Assembly: GCF_009865215.1 (NCBI RefSeq)
Contig: NZ_WWJX01001371.1
Span: 1 to 40,536, forward strand
Direction: 5' to 3'
Length of the DNA: 40,536 nt
DNA from: Streptomyces sp. SID3343
GTDB taxonomy: Bacteria; Actinomycetota; Actinomycetes; Streptomycetales; Streptomycetaceae
The notes beneath the pieces are model-generated. The model made no database searches. It had not been told where the DNA came from and worked only from the letters and a program-made list of their open reading frames with translations. A program made the position numbers and the translations under genes. How positions within the stretch are numbered: position 1 is the first letter of the stretch; every line of letters begins with the position of its first letter. Below are positions 7,160 through 15,738 of this stretch, in pieces.

Positions 7160-8560
7160 TTGAGTACTGCCCAAGCTCGATTCGTGCACGATGTGCCCAT
7201 GACGCTCGACATGCCCACGGTGTGCGACGCGACGGCCGCGCACGTCGGGTCCGGCCCACGCCAAGTCGACGTCCCCCCGGAGGTGTTCGCGCCGCACCGC
7301 GTGGCCGCGGTACGGGCGACCGGGCTGCTCGACACCGCGCCGGAGGACGGGTTCGACGACCTGGCCCGGCTCGCCGTCGTGGTCGGGGGCGGGCAGCGGG
7401 CGTTCATCACCCTTGTCGACGACCACCGTTCGTTCTGGAAGAGCGCGGTCGGCCCCGGCGGACCGGCGGCCGATTGCATACGCCAGAACGCCGTGCCCGA
7501 TTGCCCGTGCCAGATACTCGTCGCCACCGACCGCCCGTTGATCGTGGACGACGCGCTCGCCCCCGAGTCGCCGATCCGGCGACTGAAGGCGGTCGACGCG
7601 CTCGGCATCGGGGCGTGGGTGGGCTTTCCGATCCACGGCCCGGGCGGCGAGGTGCTCGGCGGCCTGAGCGTCATCGACGAACGCCCGCACACGTGGACCG
7701 CGGACGAGGTCCAGGGCCTCGCGACGCTGTCCCGGTCGGTGAGTACCGAGATCGGGCTGCGCCAAGCGCTCAGCCAGGCCACCGCGCGCGTGCGCACGCT
7801 CCAGGACTCGCTGCTGCCACCGGGGTTGCCCGCCGTGCCGGGCATCGAGGCCGCCGCCGCCTACCTCCCCGCCGGCGGCGCGGACGTACTCGGCGACTTC
7901 TACGACCTGTTCCGCCTGCGCGGCGAGCACTGGGCCGCCGTGCTGGGCGACGTGTGCGGCAAGGGCGTGGAGGCGGCCACGGTGACCGCGCTCGCGCGCT
8001 ACACGCTGCGCGCCGAGGCGGCCCGATCACTGTCGCCGGCCGCCGTGTTGAAGCGCCTGCATCTCGCCCTGCTGGACCGCCAGGACAGCGAGGAGCAACG
8101 GTTCCTCACCGCCATCCACGCCACCTTCCGCCCCACCGCGACCGGCCTGGCCGGTCGCCTGTGTACGGCCGGGCACCCGCCCGCGCTGATCCGCCGCGCG
8201 GACGGGCGTACCCAAGAGGTCGGCGTGGCCGGGACGTTGCTCGGTGCGATCGCCGATGTGCGGTTGACCGAGGCCCGGTTCCGGCTCAACGCCGGTGACA
8301 CGCTGCTGATGTACACCGACGGCATCATCGAGGCGCACAGCCACACCCCCGGCCGCGGCCCACGCGGACCGCTGTTCGGTGAGCGGCGCCTGCACGAGGT
8401 GCTCGCGGCGTGCCACGGCCTCGACGCCCAGGCCACCATCGACCGGGTGGCCGCGGCCACCCTCGCCCACACCGGCGGCCCCGCCGGCGACGACACCGCC
8501 CTACTCGCGCTCCGCGTCCCACCCCGGGCCGCAACGGTCACCCCAACTCCGCTGTCCTGA
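7160..8560 (+). CDS. GAF-domain PP2C (SpoIIE-type) protein phosphatase
   Basis: A 466-residue soluble phosphatase. TTG at 7160 is chosen because AGGAGA ends 6 nt before it; an in-frame ATG at 7199 has no such site. An N-terminal GAF sensor domain spans roughly residues 40-200, followed by a short helical linker (QATARVRTLQDSLLPPGLP) typical of RsbU-like phosphatases, then the PPM catalytic domain with metal-binding Asp in GGADVLGDFYD, LGDVCGKG, MYTDGIIEA and GDDTALLAL. Such proteins dephosphorylate anti-sigma-factor antagonists in stress or developmental signalling. No partner kinase, antagonist or sigma factor lies nearby, so its target is elsewhere. The GAF ligand is unknown. Confidence 0.92.
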   Translation: MSTAQARFVHDVPMTLDMPTVCDATAAHVGSGPRQVDVPPEVFAPHRVAAVRATGLLDTAPEDGFDDLARLAVVVGGGQRAFITLVDDHRSFWKSAVGPGGPAADCIRQNAVPDCPCQILVATDRPLIVDDALAPESPIRRLKAVDALGIGAWVGFPIHGPGGEVLGGLSVIDERPHTWTADEVQGLATLSRSVSTEIGLRQALSQATARVRTLQDSLLPPGLPAVPGIEAAAAYLPAGGADVLGDFYDLFRLRGEHWAAVLGDVCGKGVEAATVTALARYTLRAEAARSLSPAAVLKRLHLALLDRQDSEEQRFLTAIHATFRPTATGLAGRLCTAGHPPALIRRADGRTQEVGVAGTLLGAIADVRLTEARFRLNAGDTLLMYTDGIIEAHSHTPGRGPRGPLFGERRLHEVLAACHGLDAQATIDRVAAATLAHTGGPAGDDTALLALRVPPRAATVTPTPLS

Positions 8561-8587
8561 ACGGGCCTTCGCGGACTCACCACATGA

Positions 8588-8623
8588 ATCGCCGGAGCGA
8601 CGCGAACCCGAGACCCCGGCGAT
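8588..8623 (+). terminator. Weak terminator-like hairpin after the PP2C gene
   Basis: ATCGCCGG (8588-8595) and CCGGCGAT (8616-8623) form perfect 8-bp arms around a 20-base loop, 28 bp past the stop. It would separate the phosphatase from the WXG unit downstream. Confidence 0.3.
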
Positions 8624-8727
8624 CACGCAAGCGTCCGACAACCACCGATCCACCTCGCCGGTCGCCCGCTGCCTTCTAAGCTGACGCGGACGCAGCTCAC
8701 GTACGACCACTTCCACGGGGGAACCGA

Positions 8728-9198
8728 ATGCCCGAGCCAAGCAAGAACAAGATCACCAGCGCACTCCACCCCACGGACGATCCCCCACCGCCACAGCCTC
8801 CCGACCTGGGGCCGGACTGGGAGACGTGGCTGTTCCCACAAACACGGCAGATGGACGCCAGGCGCGAGAAAGTCGTTGTGGAGGCTGACAAGTTACGCAG
8901 GTCCGGCCGAGCAATGCACGATACGGCCGGCGAACTCGACCGGGAGGCACGGCCGGCGATCGCCGCCATTGACCTATTGGCCTCGTCCACCGGAGGCTGG
9001 GAATTCGGTAAGGCACTCGTGCACCTTCGGGATCGTTGGACCGGGCGAGTCGCCGCGATGACCGGCGACATGCACAACCAGGCAGCAAAGCTCGACCAGA
9101 CGGCGGCGTTCTGGGAACAGGTCGAGGAGCAGACTTCGGGCCGGTTCCGGCTGCCGACGGATCCCGTGCCACCGCATGTGGAGGAACCGCAATGGTGA
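8728..9198 (+). CDS. Small helical WXG100/EspC-like protein
   Basis: A 156-residue protein with a Pro-rich start and then two predicted long helices. The centre reads GGWEFGKAL...DRWTGR and the end has NQAAKLDQTAAFWEQVEEQ, which resembles the helix-turn-helix and trailing aromatic-x3-acidic signal of small type VII secretion substrates (here WxxxE in place of YxxxD/E). ATG 8728 follows GGGGGAA. Its last codons overlap the start of the next gene by 7 bases (stop TGA ends at 9198, next ATG at 9192), so the two are translationally coupled, as is usual for co-secreted WXG partners. Family assignment is from pattern only. No ESX ATPase or membrane gene is in the window. Confidence 0.7.
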   Translation: MPEPSKNKITSALHPTDDPPPPQPPDLGPDWETWLFPQTRQMDARREKVVVEADKLRRSGRAMHDTAGELDREARPAIAAIDLLASSTGGWEFGKALVHLRDRWTGRVAAMTGDMHNQAAKLDQTAAFWEQVEEQTSGRFRLPTDPVPPHVEEPQW

Positions 9199-11369
9199 CC
9201 ACCGATCAGCTCCGCGAACTCCGGACCGAGGCATTGCTCGCTTTGGCGGACAACTGGGATCGCCTGCAACGGGCTCTCGACGGAGATCGGGATCGGGCTC
9301 GCCAAGAGGTGCTTGCCCCACTGGACAGCGCCAGTTGGGAGGGGCGGGACGCCAAACGGGCGATCGCCGCCCTCCAAGGCAACATCGAACAGCTCGAAGC
9401 CGCCCGAATCGAGGCCGGCGCCGTCGCTTCGGTGATTCGCGACGCGGCACAGGACTTACGCGTGGCCCAGGATGTTCTCGTGCGCGCCGAGGAAGAGGCC
9501 CGGGCGAACGGAATCCGCGTCATGCCGGACGGCGCGCTGTCTTGGGAGGCGAGCACCGACGTCGTGCACGAGGTGGTGCAGCGCGTCGCGCAAGACGTGG
9601 GGCCGCGAATCGCCGAGGCCCTGCGCTCGGCCGCAGACGCGGACAGTCGGGCTGCTTGGGCATTACGGGCCGACGTGGACTTCGCCGGCGAGAAGGTTTT
9701 CAACTCCCATGCCACGGGCGCGGGTCCGGCCGCCGACGCGATGCGCGCCGAACAACTCCTCGCCGACGTGGGCACGTTGAACACCGCCCAACTGGCGGAA
9801 CTGGCCAACTTGCTCCACGCCAACTCGGGTGACCCAGCGTTCACCGAGCCGTTGATGACAGCGGTCGGACCCGAGGGTTTGTTGGCGGGCACCAAGGAGA
9901 TCGCCGAGACCGCACAGAAGTCGAAACCGGGCGACCCCGCACTCGCAAGCCTGAAGCTATTGCAGGTGGACCTCGGCAAATCCCTGGCGAACGCGAGCCC
10001 GAAGCTGGTGGCGAACCCGCAGTGGATGGCCGCACTGCGCGAAGCGAGCCGCGAGCAGATCCCGGTTGCGCAGACCAGTGGATACGTCAACCACGCGAAC
10101 GTATACGGCTTCCAGATGCTGGGCGTCCTGCTCAACAACGGCACATACGACCCGGCCTTCCTGAAGAGTGTCGCCGAGGACACGCTCGCTTTCGAGCAAA
10201 AGAACGGAAAGCCACCGGTCTGGTCCTACACACTCGTGCCGCCGCCCGCTTTCCCACTCAATCTGACAGGCTCACCGGGCGAGGGCTTCGACCCGATGAC
10301 CGGGATCATGAGCGCGCTCTCGCGTGACCCCGCTACCGCGAACGATTTCTTCTCGTCACACGGCGACAGCCCCGAACGTCAACAACTCGGATTGCCGAAC
10401 GACTCCGCCCGCGAGCGCTTGGACTACCTGCTCAACGGACGCGAGACATGGGCGGACGCCCGACCGCCGTCGGCTGCGGCACCGAGCGCGTACCTCGACG
10501 CGGCGGGTGGCGCACTACAGGTTGCGACCACCGGAGCGACTCCGGGAACGCAGGTTCCGCCTCATACTGAGAAAAATGCCGATTTGATGAACGAGGTCGT
10601 TTCGCTGTATGGCTCCGGCAGCCATCGCGCGGACATTCCGCCGGAGTTGCAAGACAGCATCGCCAACTCTCTGACCTCGTACATATCCGATGTGCACAGC
10701 ACACTCGGTCGCCTGGCCGGTACCGATCCGCTTGCGCCGTTTCCGGGGACGGAAAGCGGTGCGTCGGCAGCGTTCAACAAGCAGGACCTGGCGAATGTGA
10801 TCTACGGCGTTTCCCATGATCCCAAGGCGGCTGCCCAACTCATGGTTGCCGAACAGGCATATTCGACCGCCGGCCTGGATCGTATGAGCTATCGGGATGA
10901 TCCGCAGGGAACCGAAGTCGCCTGGCGTGCCACCGCACAAACCATGGGATTCTTCAATGCGGCACAAAATGCAGCGGCTTCGGACCTGTCCGTGGCGGCG
11001 GACGCGAGCTACAACCACGACGTGCTGTGGCAGAGCAAGGAGCTCTATCACGGGCCGGGATTTTTCCTGAACCTGCTCCCCGGCGGGTGGGGTGATCTTG
11101 CCCAACGCGGGATGAACATGGTCGCTGACTATTGGGGGGAGAGTCAGACGACAGATCATGGTGAAGAGGTGAGAAGTGCGGCGGCCGAACGTAATGGGAT
11201 ATTCGAGAACTACATGGGGAATGCGATGCGCACATGGGCCGAGCGGCAAAACGCCGACGAGCCGGTACCCCAAATCTCGAATGTTCAAAGGGAATCGATC
11301 GCCCAAGCGGTCAATACCCAAATCATCACGGGGCGGGACTCCTTGAAGTTCGAGCAGGGTTATCAGTGA
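9192..11369 (+). CDS. Large WXG-domain protein, DUF6571-like, probable type VII secretion substrate
   Basis: A 725-residue protein. ATG 9192 follows GGAGGAA with a 6-nt spacer. Residues 1-100 form a predicted helical hairpin with a WxG motif (WEG at 49-51) between the helices, the signature of WXG100 proteins. The long remainder is mostly helical and polar with no membrane segment; VGTLNTAQLAELANLL and HANVYGFQMLGVLL are recognisable blocks. From memory it resembles large actinomycete proteins labelled DUF6571 or TPR-like; this was not checked. No catalytic toxin domain is visible at the C-terminus. Codon use after about 10900 is looser than in neighbouring genes, with more A and T at third positions, suggesting acquisition. 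It is sandwiched between a small WXG-like protein and a lipoprotein by overlaps on both sides. Confidence 0.75.
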   Translation: MVTTDQLRELRTEALLALADNWDRLQRALDGDRDRARQEVLAPLDSASWEGRDAKRAIAALQGNIEQLEAARIEAGAVASVIRDAAQDLRVAQDVLVRAEEEARANGIRVMPDGALSWEASTDVVHEVVQRVAQDVGPRIAEALRSAADADSRAAWALRADVDFAGEKVFNSHATGAGPAADAMRAEQLLADVGTLNTAQLAELANLLHANSGDPAFTEPLMTAVGPEGLLAGTKEIAETAQKSKPGDPALASLKLLQVDLGKSLANASPKLVANPQWMAALREASREQIPVAQTSGYVNHANVYGFQMLGVLLNNGTYDPAFLKSVAEDTLAFEQKNGKPPVWSYTLVPPPAFPLNLTGSPGEGFDPMTGIMSALSRDPATANDFFSSHGDSPERQQLGLPNDSARERLDYLLNGRETWADARPPSAAAPSAYLDAAGGALQVATTGATPGTQVPPHTEKNADLMNEVVSLYGSGSHRADIPPELQDSIANSLTSYISDVHSTLGRLAGTDPLAPFPGTESGASAAFNKQDLANVIYGVSHDPKAAAQLMVAEQAYSTAGLDRMSYRDDPQGTEVAWRATAQTMGFFNAAQNAAASDLSVAADASYNHDVLWQSKELYHGPGFFLNLLPGGWGDLAQRGMNMVADYWGESQTTDHGEEVRSAAAERNGIFENYMGNAMRTWAERQNADEPVPQISNVQRESIAQAVNTQIITGRDSLKFEQGYQ

Positions 11370-12028
11370 TCCGGGTTTCCCGGGGTCGTCGCGGTTGGGT
11401 TGCCGGGTGGGTGTTGCTTCTTGCGCTCGTGTCCTGTGCCGACCCTGCTCCCGAAAAGAAGGTTCATACGCCCAGAGTTTTCTGTCAGGGTGCGCTGCCG
11501 GAGGCGCTTGTCTCGGCCGTTATCGATGTGCCGGTGCAGTATGACGTGCCGGACGACCGAAACTTCTTGCAGCCTGAAAGTACGACGGCTGTGGGCTGCC
11601 TGCTGTCCTTCAGACACCCGGGTGCGTCCGATTCGGCCACCGATCTCATACTCAACTTGCATGCCGCCTTCCACCCGGGGCCTCCGCTCGTGGCGTCCGG
11701 GTGGGCCGACCGCATCGTCGATCCACCCCGTGAGATTTCACCGGCCTGGGTGGCGGATTTGAAAGAGGGTGGGCAGCTTACGTGGGTGCCCTTGGCGGCT
11801 TGTTCGGGCTTTACGCGCCAGCCGCTACCAGGGCCGGAGTCCAAGGTCACCGTGTTCATCTGGGCCAAGGGCGCCATTCCGCGGCCCGATCTGGATGCCG
11901 CTCTGGCGCGCTTGGTCACGTTTGCCGCGAATCGCTACCTCCAGGCTGCCGGTTGCCCACCCGCGGGGTTGTCGGGGGCTGCGAACCCGGCCACGTCCTC
12001 CGCGTCCGCGAGCCCGTCGGCGGGTTGA
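11366..12028 (+). CDS. Lipoprotein coupled to the WXG protein
   Basis: A 220-residue predicted lipoprotein of unknown function. GTG 11366 overlaps the stop of the preceding gene (GTGA). The signal peptide has basic residues 3-10, a hydrophobic core, and lipobox LVSC with Cys24 as the likely lipidated residue. The mature part has four further Cys (in FCQG, VGCLL, AACSG and AAGCPP), which could form two disulfides, and a Ser/Ala-rich tail. It would sit on the outer face of the membrane. Because it is locked by overlaps to a probable secreted WXG protein it may be an immunity or anchoring partner, which is inference. The hairpin at 12042-12080 closes the operon. Confidence 0.8.
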   Translation: MIRVSRGRRGWVAGWVLLLALVSCADPAPEKKVHTPRVFCQGALPEALVSAVIDVPVQYDVPDDRNFLQPESTTAVGCLLSFRHPGASDSATDLILNLHAAFHPGPPLVASGWADRIVDPPREISPAWVADLKEGGQLTWVPLAACSGFTRQPLPGPESKVTVFIWAKGAIPRPDLDAALARLVTFAANRYLQAAGCPPAGLSGAANPATSSASASPSAG

Positions 12029-12041
12029 GCCGACGCCGAGG

Positions 12042-12080
12042 CCCCGCCGCTGCGCCTCCGGGGCGGAGGCGGCGGCGGGG
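12042..12080. terminator. Strong bidirectional terminator
   Basis: CCCCGCCGC (12042-12050) pairs with GCGGCGGGG (12072-12080) and CGCCTCCG (12053-12060) pairs with CGGAGGCG (12064-12071) around a 3-base loop: a 17-bp stem with one 2-base bulge. It lies between the convergent lipoprotein and permease genes and can serve both. Confidence 0.75.
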
Positions 12081-12093
12081 ATCGGTGTGCGGA

Positions 12094-13563
12094 TTACGCC
12101 GCGTCGTCGGCGAAGGTGCCCGCGCGGGCGGCGCGTTCGGGGTCGCGCACGCGCAGGGTCGCGTAGCCGGCGATGCCCACGACCAGGGCTGCGACGAAGA
12201 CGTACGGGAGCACGTTCAGCGGCGATTCGGGGACCGGCCACAGGTTGCGGTAGAAGACGTAGACCATCGCGCCCGCGCCGATCAGGCCGAGCGCCCACGT
12301 GACGGCGAGGGCCCGGGCGCCCGTCTTGCGGACGAACAGCGGCGCGGCCAGGCAGACCAGCACGTAGGAGAGCATGTAGCCGAAGACGCCGATCGTGTCG
12401 ATGTACGTCGTCGCGTCGAGCCCTTCGGTGCCGGCCGCGATGACCGCGACGGTCGGGACCACCACGAACGGGGTGATCACCAGGATCGCCGCCGACGGCG
12501 TCTTGTGCGTCGGGTGTGCCCGGCCCAGACGGGCCGGGACCACGCCCTCGCGGGCCATCCCGAACAGCAGCCGCGCCGCGACCGTCACACACGCCATCAC
12601 CACCGCCAGGAACGATGCCGCGAAGCCCGCGTGGAGGAAGAACTTCAGGAAGCCCAGGCCCGAAAGCTCGGCCAACTCGTCCATCGGGTCGGCGCTGGCG
12701 ACCAGTTGGTCCGGACCGCCGAAACCGACCACCTGCGCGTAGGTGGCGAACATGTACAGCAGGCCGGCGAGCAGCGCGCTGCCCATCACCGCGCGCGGGA
12801 TCGCCTTGTACGGGTCGGTCGCCTCCGCGCCGAGCGAGGCCGCGCCCTCGAACCCGACGAAGCCCAGGATGCCCAGCACCACCGCGAACACCACGCCGTC
12901 CAACGTGCTCCCGCTGAGGGTGAGTTGGTCGGCGTCGAACAGCGAGTGGTCGCTCTTGAGGAACACCGCGAGCAGGACGACCACGATCAAGGCGATCGAG
13001 ACGACCTCCAGGGCTGCGGCGACGCGCGCGGCCACCCGTACGCTCGCGATCGTCAACCGCACCGCGATCGCGGCCAGGAGCACGTCGAGCAGCACCTGAC
13101 CGGCGATGCCCGTGAACGCGCCCACGCCGATGCCGTCGAGGGCGCGGCCGGTGTAGTAGCCGGCGCCCGCGAGCGAGCCCGACCCGATGCACACCGCGCC
13201 GATCAGCAGCGCCCACCCGGTCACGAACGCGCCGGAGGGGCCCAGCGACAGCCGGGTGAACGCGTACAGCGAGCCGGTGCCGGCGCGGCGGCGGGCGAAC
13301 ACACAGATGCAGTACGCGATCGCCAACACCCCGGCCATGGCGAGGAAGAACGAGAACCACGCGCCGTTGCCGGCGGACGCGGCCATGCTCGCGGGAGCGA
13401 ACGCGATGACCGCGCTGGGCGCGACGTTCGCGACGCTCTGCGCGCCGACCTCGAACGTGGTCACGCTGCGGCGGGCGAGTCCGTCGTCGGGTGCGGTGGT
13501 GGAGGGCACAGGTGCTGCCTTTCCGGACTTACCGGCCGAATTGTCTGGGCTGAGAGTAGTCAT
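12094..13563 (-). CDS. APC-superfamily amino acid/amine permease
   Basis: A 489-residue membrane transporter with about 12 hydrophobic segments. Early markers of the family are the unwound first segment (VGAQSVANVAPSAVIAFAP) and the second cytoplasmic part (ARRRAGTGSLYAFTRLSLG), and later FVGFEGAASLGAEATDPYKAIPRA, given here only as the core GFEGAASLGAEATDP. The C-terminus is cytoplasmic and basic. The ATG is 4 bp after the stop of the dehydrogenase gene and its GAGGG site lies inside that gene's last codons, so the two form an operon. With the dehydrogenase and XRE-cupin regulator it suggests uptake and oxidation of an amino acid, amine or amino alcohol; the substrate cannot be read from the sequence. 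Confidence 0.92.
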   Translation of the reverse strand: MTTLSPDNSAGKSGKAAPVPSTTAPDDGLARRSVTTFEVGAQSVANVAPSAVIAFAPASMAASAGNGAWFSFFLAMAGVLAIAYCICVFARRRAGTGSLYAFTRLSLGPSGAFVTGWALLIGAVCIGSGSLAGAGYYTGRALDGIGVGAFTGIAGQVLLDVLLAAIAVRLTIASVRVAARVAAALEVVSIALIVVVLLAVFLKSDHSLFDADQLTLSGSTLDGVVFAVVLGILGFVGFEGAASLGAEATDPYKAIPRAVMGSALLAGLLYMFATYAQVVGFGGPDQLVASADPMDELAELSGLGFLKFFLHAGFAASFLAVVMACVTVAARLLFGMAREGVVPARLGRAHPTHKTPSAAILVITPFVVVPTVAVIAAGTEGLDATTYIDTIGVFGYMLSYVLVCLAAPLFVRKTGARALAVTWALGLIGAGAMVYVFYRNLWPVPESPLNVLPYVFVAALVVGIAGYATLRVRDPERAARAGTFADDAA

Positions 13564-13567
13564 CGGG

Positions 13568-14767
13568 TCATCCCTCGCGCTTCGCCGGGTCGTACGTGCC
13601 GGCCTCGCCGGCCGCGGGCCGGTAGCCGGTGATCAGGAGCTGACGCAGCGCGTGGCCCCCGTCGAGGTCGGCCAGGGCGGCGCCGGCCTCCTCCAAGGGG
13701 CGGCGCGCGGAGATCATCGACTCGACGTCCAGGAAGCCGCCGACCACGAGGTCCACCAGGGTCGGAATGTCGCGCTGCGCGACCACGGAGCCGTAGTTGG
13801 AGCCGAGGATGCGCTGATCGGCCTCGGCGAGCGCGAGCGGGTCGAAGCGCGCGGTGCTGCCGGTCGGCGGCAGGCCGACGATGACCGCCGCGCCGCCCTG
13901 GCCCAGGGCCGCGATGGCCTGCTCGGTGGTGGCGATCTTGCCGATCGCGTCGAAGACGTAGTCCAGGCCCTCGGGGACGAGCGCGCGCAGGGCGGCGACC
14001 GGGTCGGTCGCGCTCGCGTCGACGACGTCGGTGGCGCCCAGTTCGAGCGCGAGGTCGAGCTTGTCCGCGACCACGTCCACGGCGACGATCCGCGACGCGC
14101 CGGAGAGCTTGGCGCCCTGGACGCAGGACAGGCCCACCCCGCCGCACCCGATCACCGCGACGGTCGCGCCGGCCTCGACGCCGGCGGTGTTGCGGACGGC
14201 GCCCACGCCGGTGGCGATTGCGCAGCCGACCAGGGCGAGCGCGTCGAGCGGGGCGTCCTTGCGCACCTTGATCGCGCCGGAGACCGGGACGACCACGTGG
14301 TCCGCGAAGGACGACACGCCGAGGTAGTGGTGCAGGCGCTCACCGTCGGGGGTGCTCAGCCGGCTGGTGCCGTCGTACAGGACGCCCAGCGGCGCGACGA
14401 CGTCGGCGACCAGTCGGCACGCGGCGGGGCGGCCGGCGAGGCAGTAGCGGCACTCGCCGCACGCGGGCACCCAGGACAGCACGACGTGGTCCCCGACGGC
14501 CAGGCCCGAATCGGCGGTGTCGGGGCCGAGCGCGGTCACCACGCCGGAGCCCTCGTGGCCCATCACCACGGGCATCGGCACGTCCCACTCGCCGCGGACC
14601 ACGTGCAGGTCCGAGTGGCACACGCCGGCCGCGACCACGGCGACCTCGACCTCGCCGGGACCGGGCGGGGCCAGGTCGACCTCGGTGACGGTGAGCGGCG
14701 CGCCGGGGGAGTGGAGCACCACGCCTCGGATACGGCGGGCGGATGGTGCGGAAGGGGTGGTGCTCAT
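13568..14767 (-). CDS. Zinc-dependent alcohol dehydrogenase (MDR family)
   Basis: A 399-residue NAD(P)-dependent dehydrogenase. Catalytic zinc ligands are Cys50 (GVCHSD), His71-Glu72 (GHEGSG) and probably Cys182 (VGCAIATGVG). The structural zinc loop is complete: Cys103, 106, 109 and 117 in CGECRYCLAGRPAAC. The Rossmann motif is GCGGVGLSC. This pattern is that of the class III-like group that oxidises alcohols or aldehyde adducts. GGAG lies before the ATG. It is the first gene of an operon with an APC permease and is divergent from an XRE-cupin regulator, so it probably acts on the imported compound or its aldehyde/alcohol product. Confidence 0.93.
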   Translation of the reverse strand: MSTTPSAPSARRIRGVVLHSPGAPLTVTEVDLAPPGPGEVEVAVVAAGVCHSDLHVVRGEWDVPMPVVMGHEGSGVVTALGPDTADSGLAVGDHVVLSWVPACGECRYCLAGRPAACRLVADVVAPLGVLYDGTSRLSTPDGERLHHYLGVSSFADHVVVPVSGAIKVRKDAPLDALALVGCAIATGVGAVRNTAGVEAGATVAVIGCGGVGLSCVQGAKLSGASRIVAVDVVADKLDLALELGATDVVDASATDPVAALRALVPEGLDYVFDAIGKIATTEQAIAALGQGGAAVIVGLPPTGSTARFDPLALAEADQRILGSNYGSVVAQRDIPTLVDLVVGGFLDVESMISARRPLEEAGAALADLDGGHALRQLLITGYRPAAGEAGTYDPAKREG

Positions 14768-14856
14768 GGCGACTCCAGGCCGGGACTCAGCGGTGGCGGT
14801 CAGCGTTGTGTGGGTGTTCGGGTCGGACCGCTTCGGAAGGTTGTTCCAGGGCGTGC

Positions 14857-14900
14857 GTTTTGTGGAGCTAAACTTTCGTCAAGGTTTTACAGCACTAAAC
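14857..14900. promoter_or_regulatory. Directly repeated operator-like sites between adh and the XRE-cupin gene
   Basis: Two 17-bp sites fit GTTTT-N7-TAAAC: 14857-14873 and 14884-14900. They start 27 bp apart, in the only AT-rich patch of this gap, and each is an imperfect palindrome (GTTT/AAAC). The position between divergent genes suggests binding by the XRE-cupin protein. A TTGACG on the reverse strand lies between the sites and could be the -35 of the dehydrogenase promoter. The regulator assignment is inference. Confidence 0.6.
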
Positions 14901-14963
14901 CCCTCGCGTAAAGACCCTCGATGTGGTGCGGCCACCCCGTCCGAGCCCGGTACCGTGGCGCGC

Positions 14964-15692
14964 GTGCCAGCACGTACCGGAGACGAAGAACCCAGTCCGC
15001 CGCCACGTACCGACGGCGAGGAACCCGGCCCGCCGCGCACCGGAGGCGGGAAAACCGGCCCGCCGCCGCGCACCGACGGCGAGGAGTCCGACCCGTCGCC
15101 CGCCGCCCACGACACCTCCAGCCGGATGTCGCGGATCGGACCGAGGCTGCGCGAGCTGCGCCAGGCCCAGGGGCTGACCCTGACGCAGGTGGCCGGCACG
15201 GCCCGGGTGACCAAGGGCTTCCTGAGCCTGGCCGAGCGCGGCAAGACCTCGGTGTCGGTGCCGACCCTGCTGCGCATCTGCGACGCGGTCGGCACGAGCA
15301 TCGCGGCCCTGTTCGACTATCCCGACCAGGACGTGGTGCGCAGCGGGATCGGCGCTCCCCTGGAAATGGGCGGCATAGGGATCGAGGAATTCCTGCTGAC
15401 GCCGGCCGAGGAGAAACACGTTCAGGTGATGCGTACCGTGCTGAGCCCGGGTGGCGGTTCGGGTGGCGTGTACGCGCTCGAAGCCGAGACGGTATTCGCC
15501 TACCTGGTGCGCGGCAGTCTCGAACTGACCGTCGACGGCACGGTTCGGCACCTGGGAGCAGGGGACTCGACCACGTTCTCGGCGCGTCTGGAGCACGGGT
15601 GGATCAATCCGGGCGAGCGCGAGGCCGAGGTGCTGTGGTCGATCGCGCCCGCGCTTCCGCGCCACGTCACGAAGCTGCGGCCGAGGCCCTGA
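14964..15692 (+). CDS. XRE-cupin transcriptional regulator
   Basis: A DNA-binding regulator with an N-terminal helix-turn-helix (RLRELRQAQGLTLTQVAG onward, about residues 60-112) and a C-terminal cupin sensor domain with AYLVRGSLELTVDG and the final LWSIAPALPRH. GTG 14964 gives 242 residues and is favoured because a -10-like TACCGT (14951-14956) lies 7 nt before it, as in other leaderless genes here; ATG 15126 would give the more usual family length of 188 residues. The 54-residue extension consists of about four 11-residue repeats rich in Arg-Thr-Asp-Gly-Glu-Glu-Pro. Such regulators commonly control amine, amino acid or polyamine use. It is divergent from the dehydrogenase and permease operon, its likely target. 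Confidence 0.87.
   Translation: MPARTGDEEPSPPPRTDGEEPGPPRTGGGKTGPPPRTDGEESDPSPAAHDTSSRMSRIGPRLRELRQAQGLTLTQVAGTARVTKGFLSLAERGKTSVSVPTLLRICDAVGTSIAALFDYPDQDVVRSGIGAPLEMGGIGIEEFLLTPAEEKHVQVMRTVLSPGGGSGGVYALEAETVFAYLVRGSLELTVDGTVRHLGAGDSTTFSARLEHGWINPGEREAEVLWSIAPALPRHVTKLRPRP
14973..15107 (+). repeat. Tandem repeats in the N-terminal extension of the XRE-cupin gene
   Basis: About four degenerate 33-bp units encode variants of RTDGEEPGPPP ahead of the helix-turn-helix. The unit CGTACCGACGGCGAGGA recurs with small changes. If translated this is a disordered acidic tail; if the start is at 15126 it is an untranslated repeat. Confidence 0.6.
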
Positions 15693-15738
15693 TCGGGTCC
15701 CGCGTCAAGGTCGGCTCCACAGTCGGCCCGTTGCTTCC

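Noticed and set aside
5010..7259. Reverse-strand open frame of 749 codons opposite the monooxygenase and methyltransferase
   Set aside because: Translation is Arg/Gly/Pro-rich without domains, and both forward genes under it have clear family motifs. It is a shadow of high-GC coding DNA.
11782..13632. Forward frame of 616 codons opposite the APC permease
   Set aside because: The reverse strand encodes a membrane transporter with 12 hydrophobic segments, and the forward frame crosses the 12042-12080 terminator.
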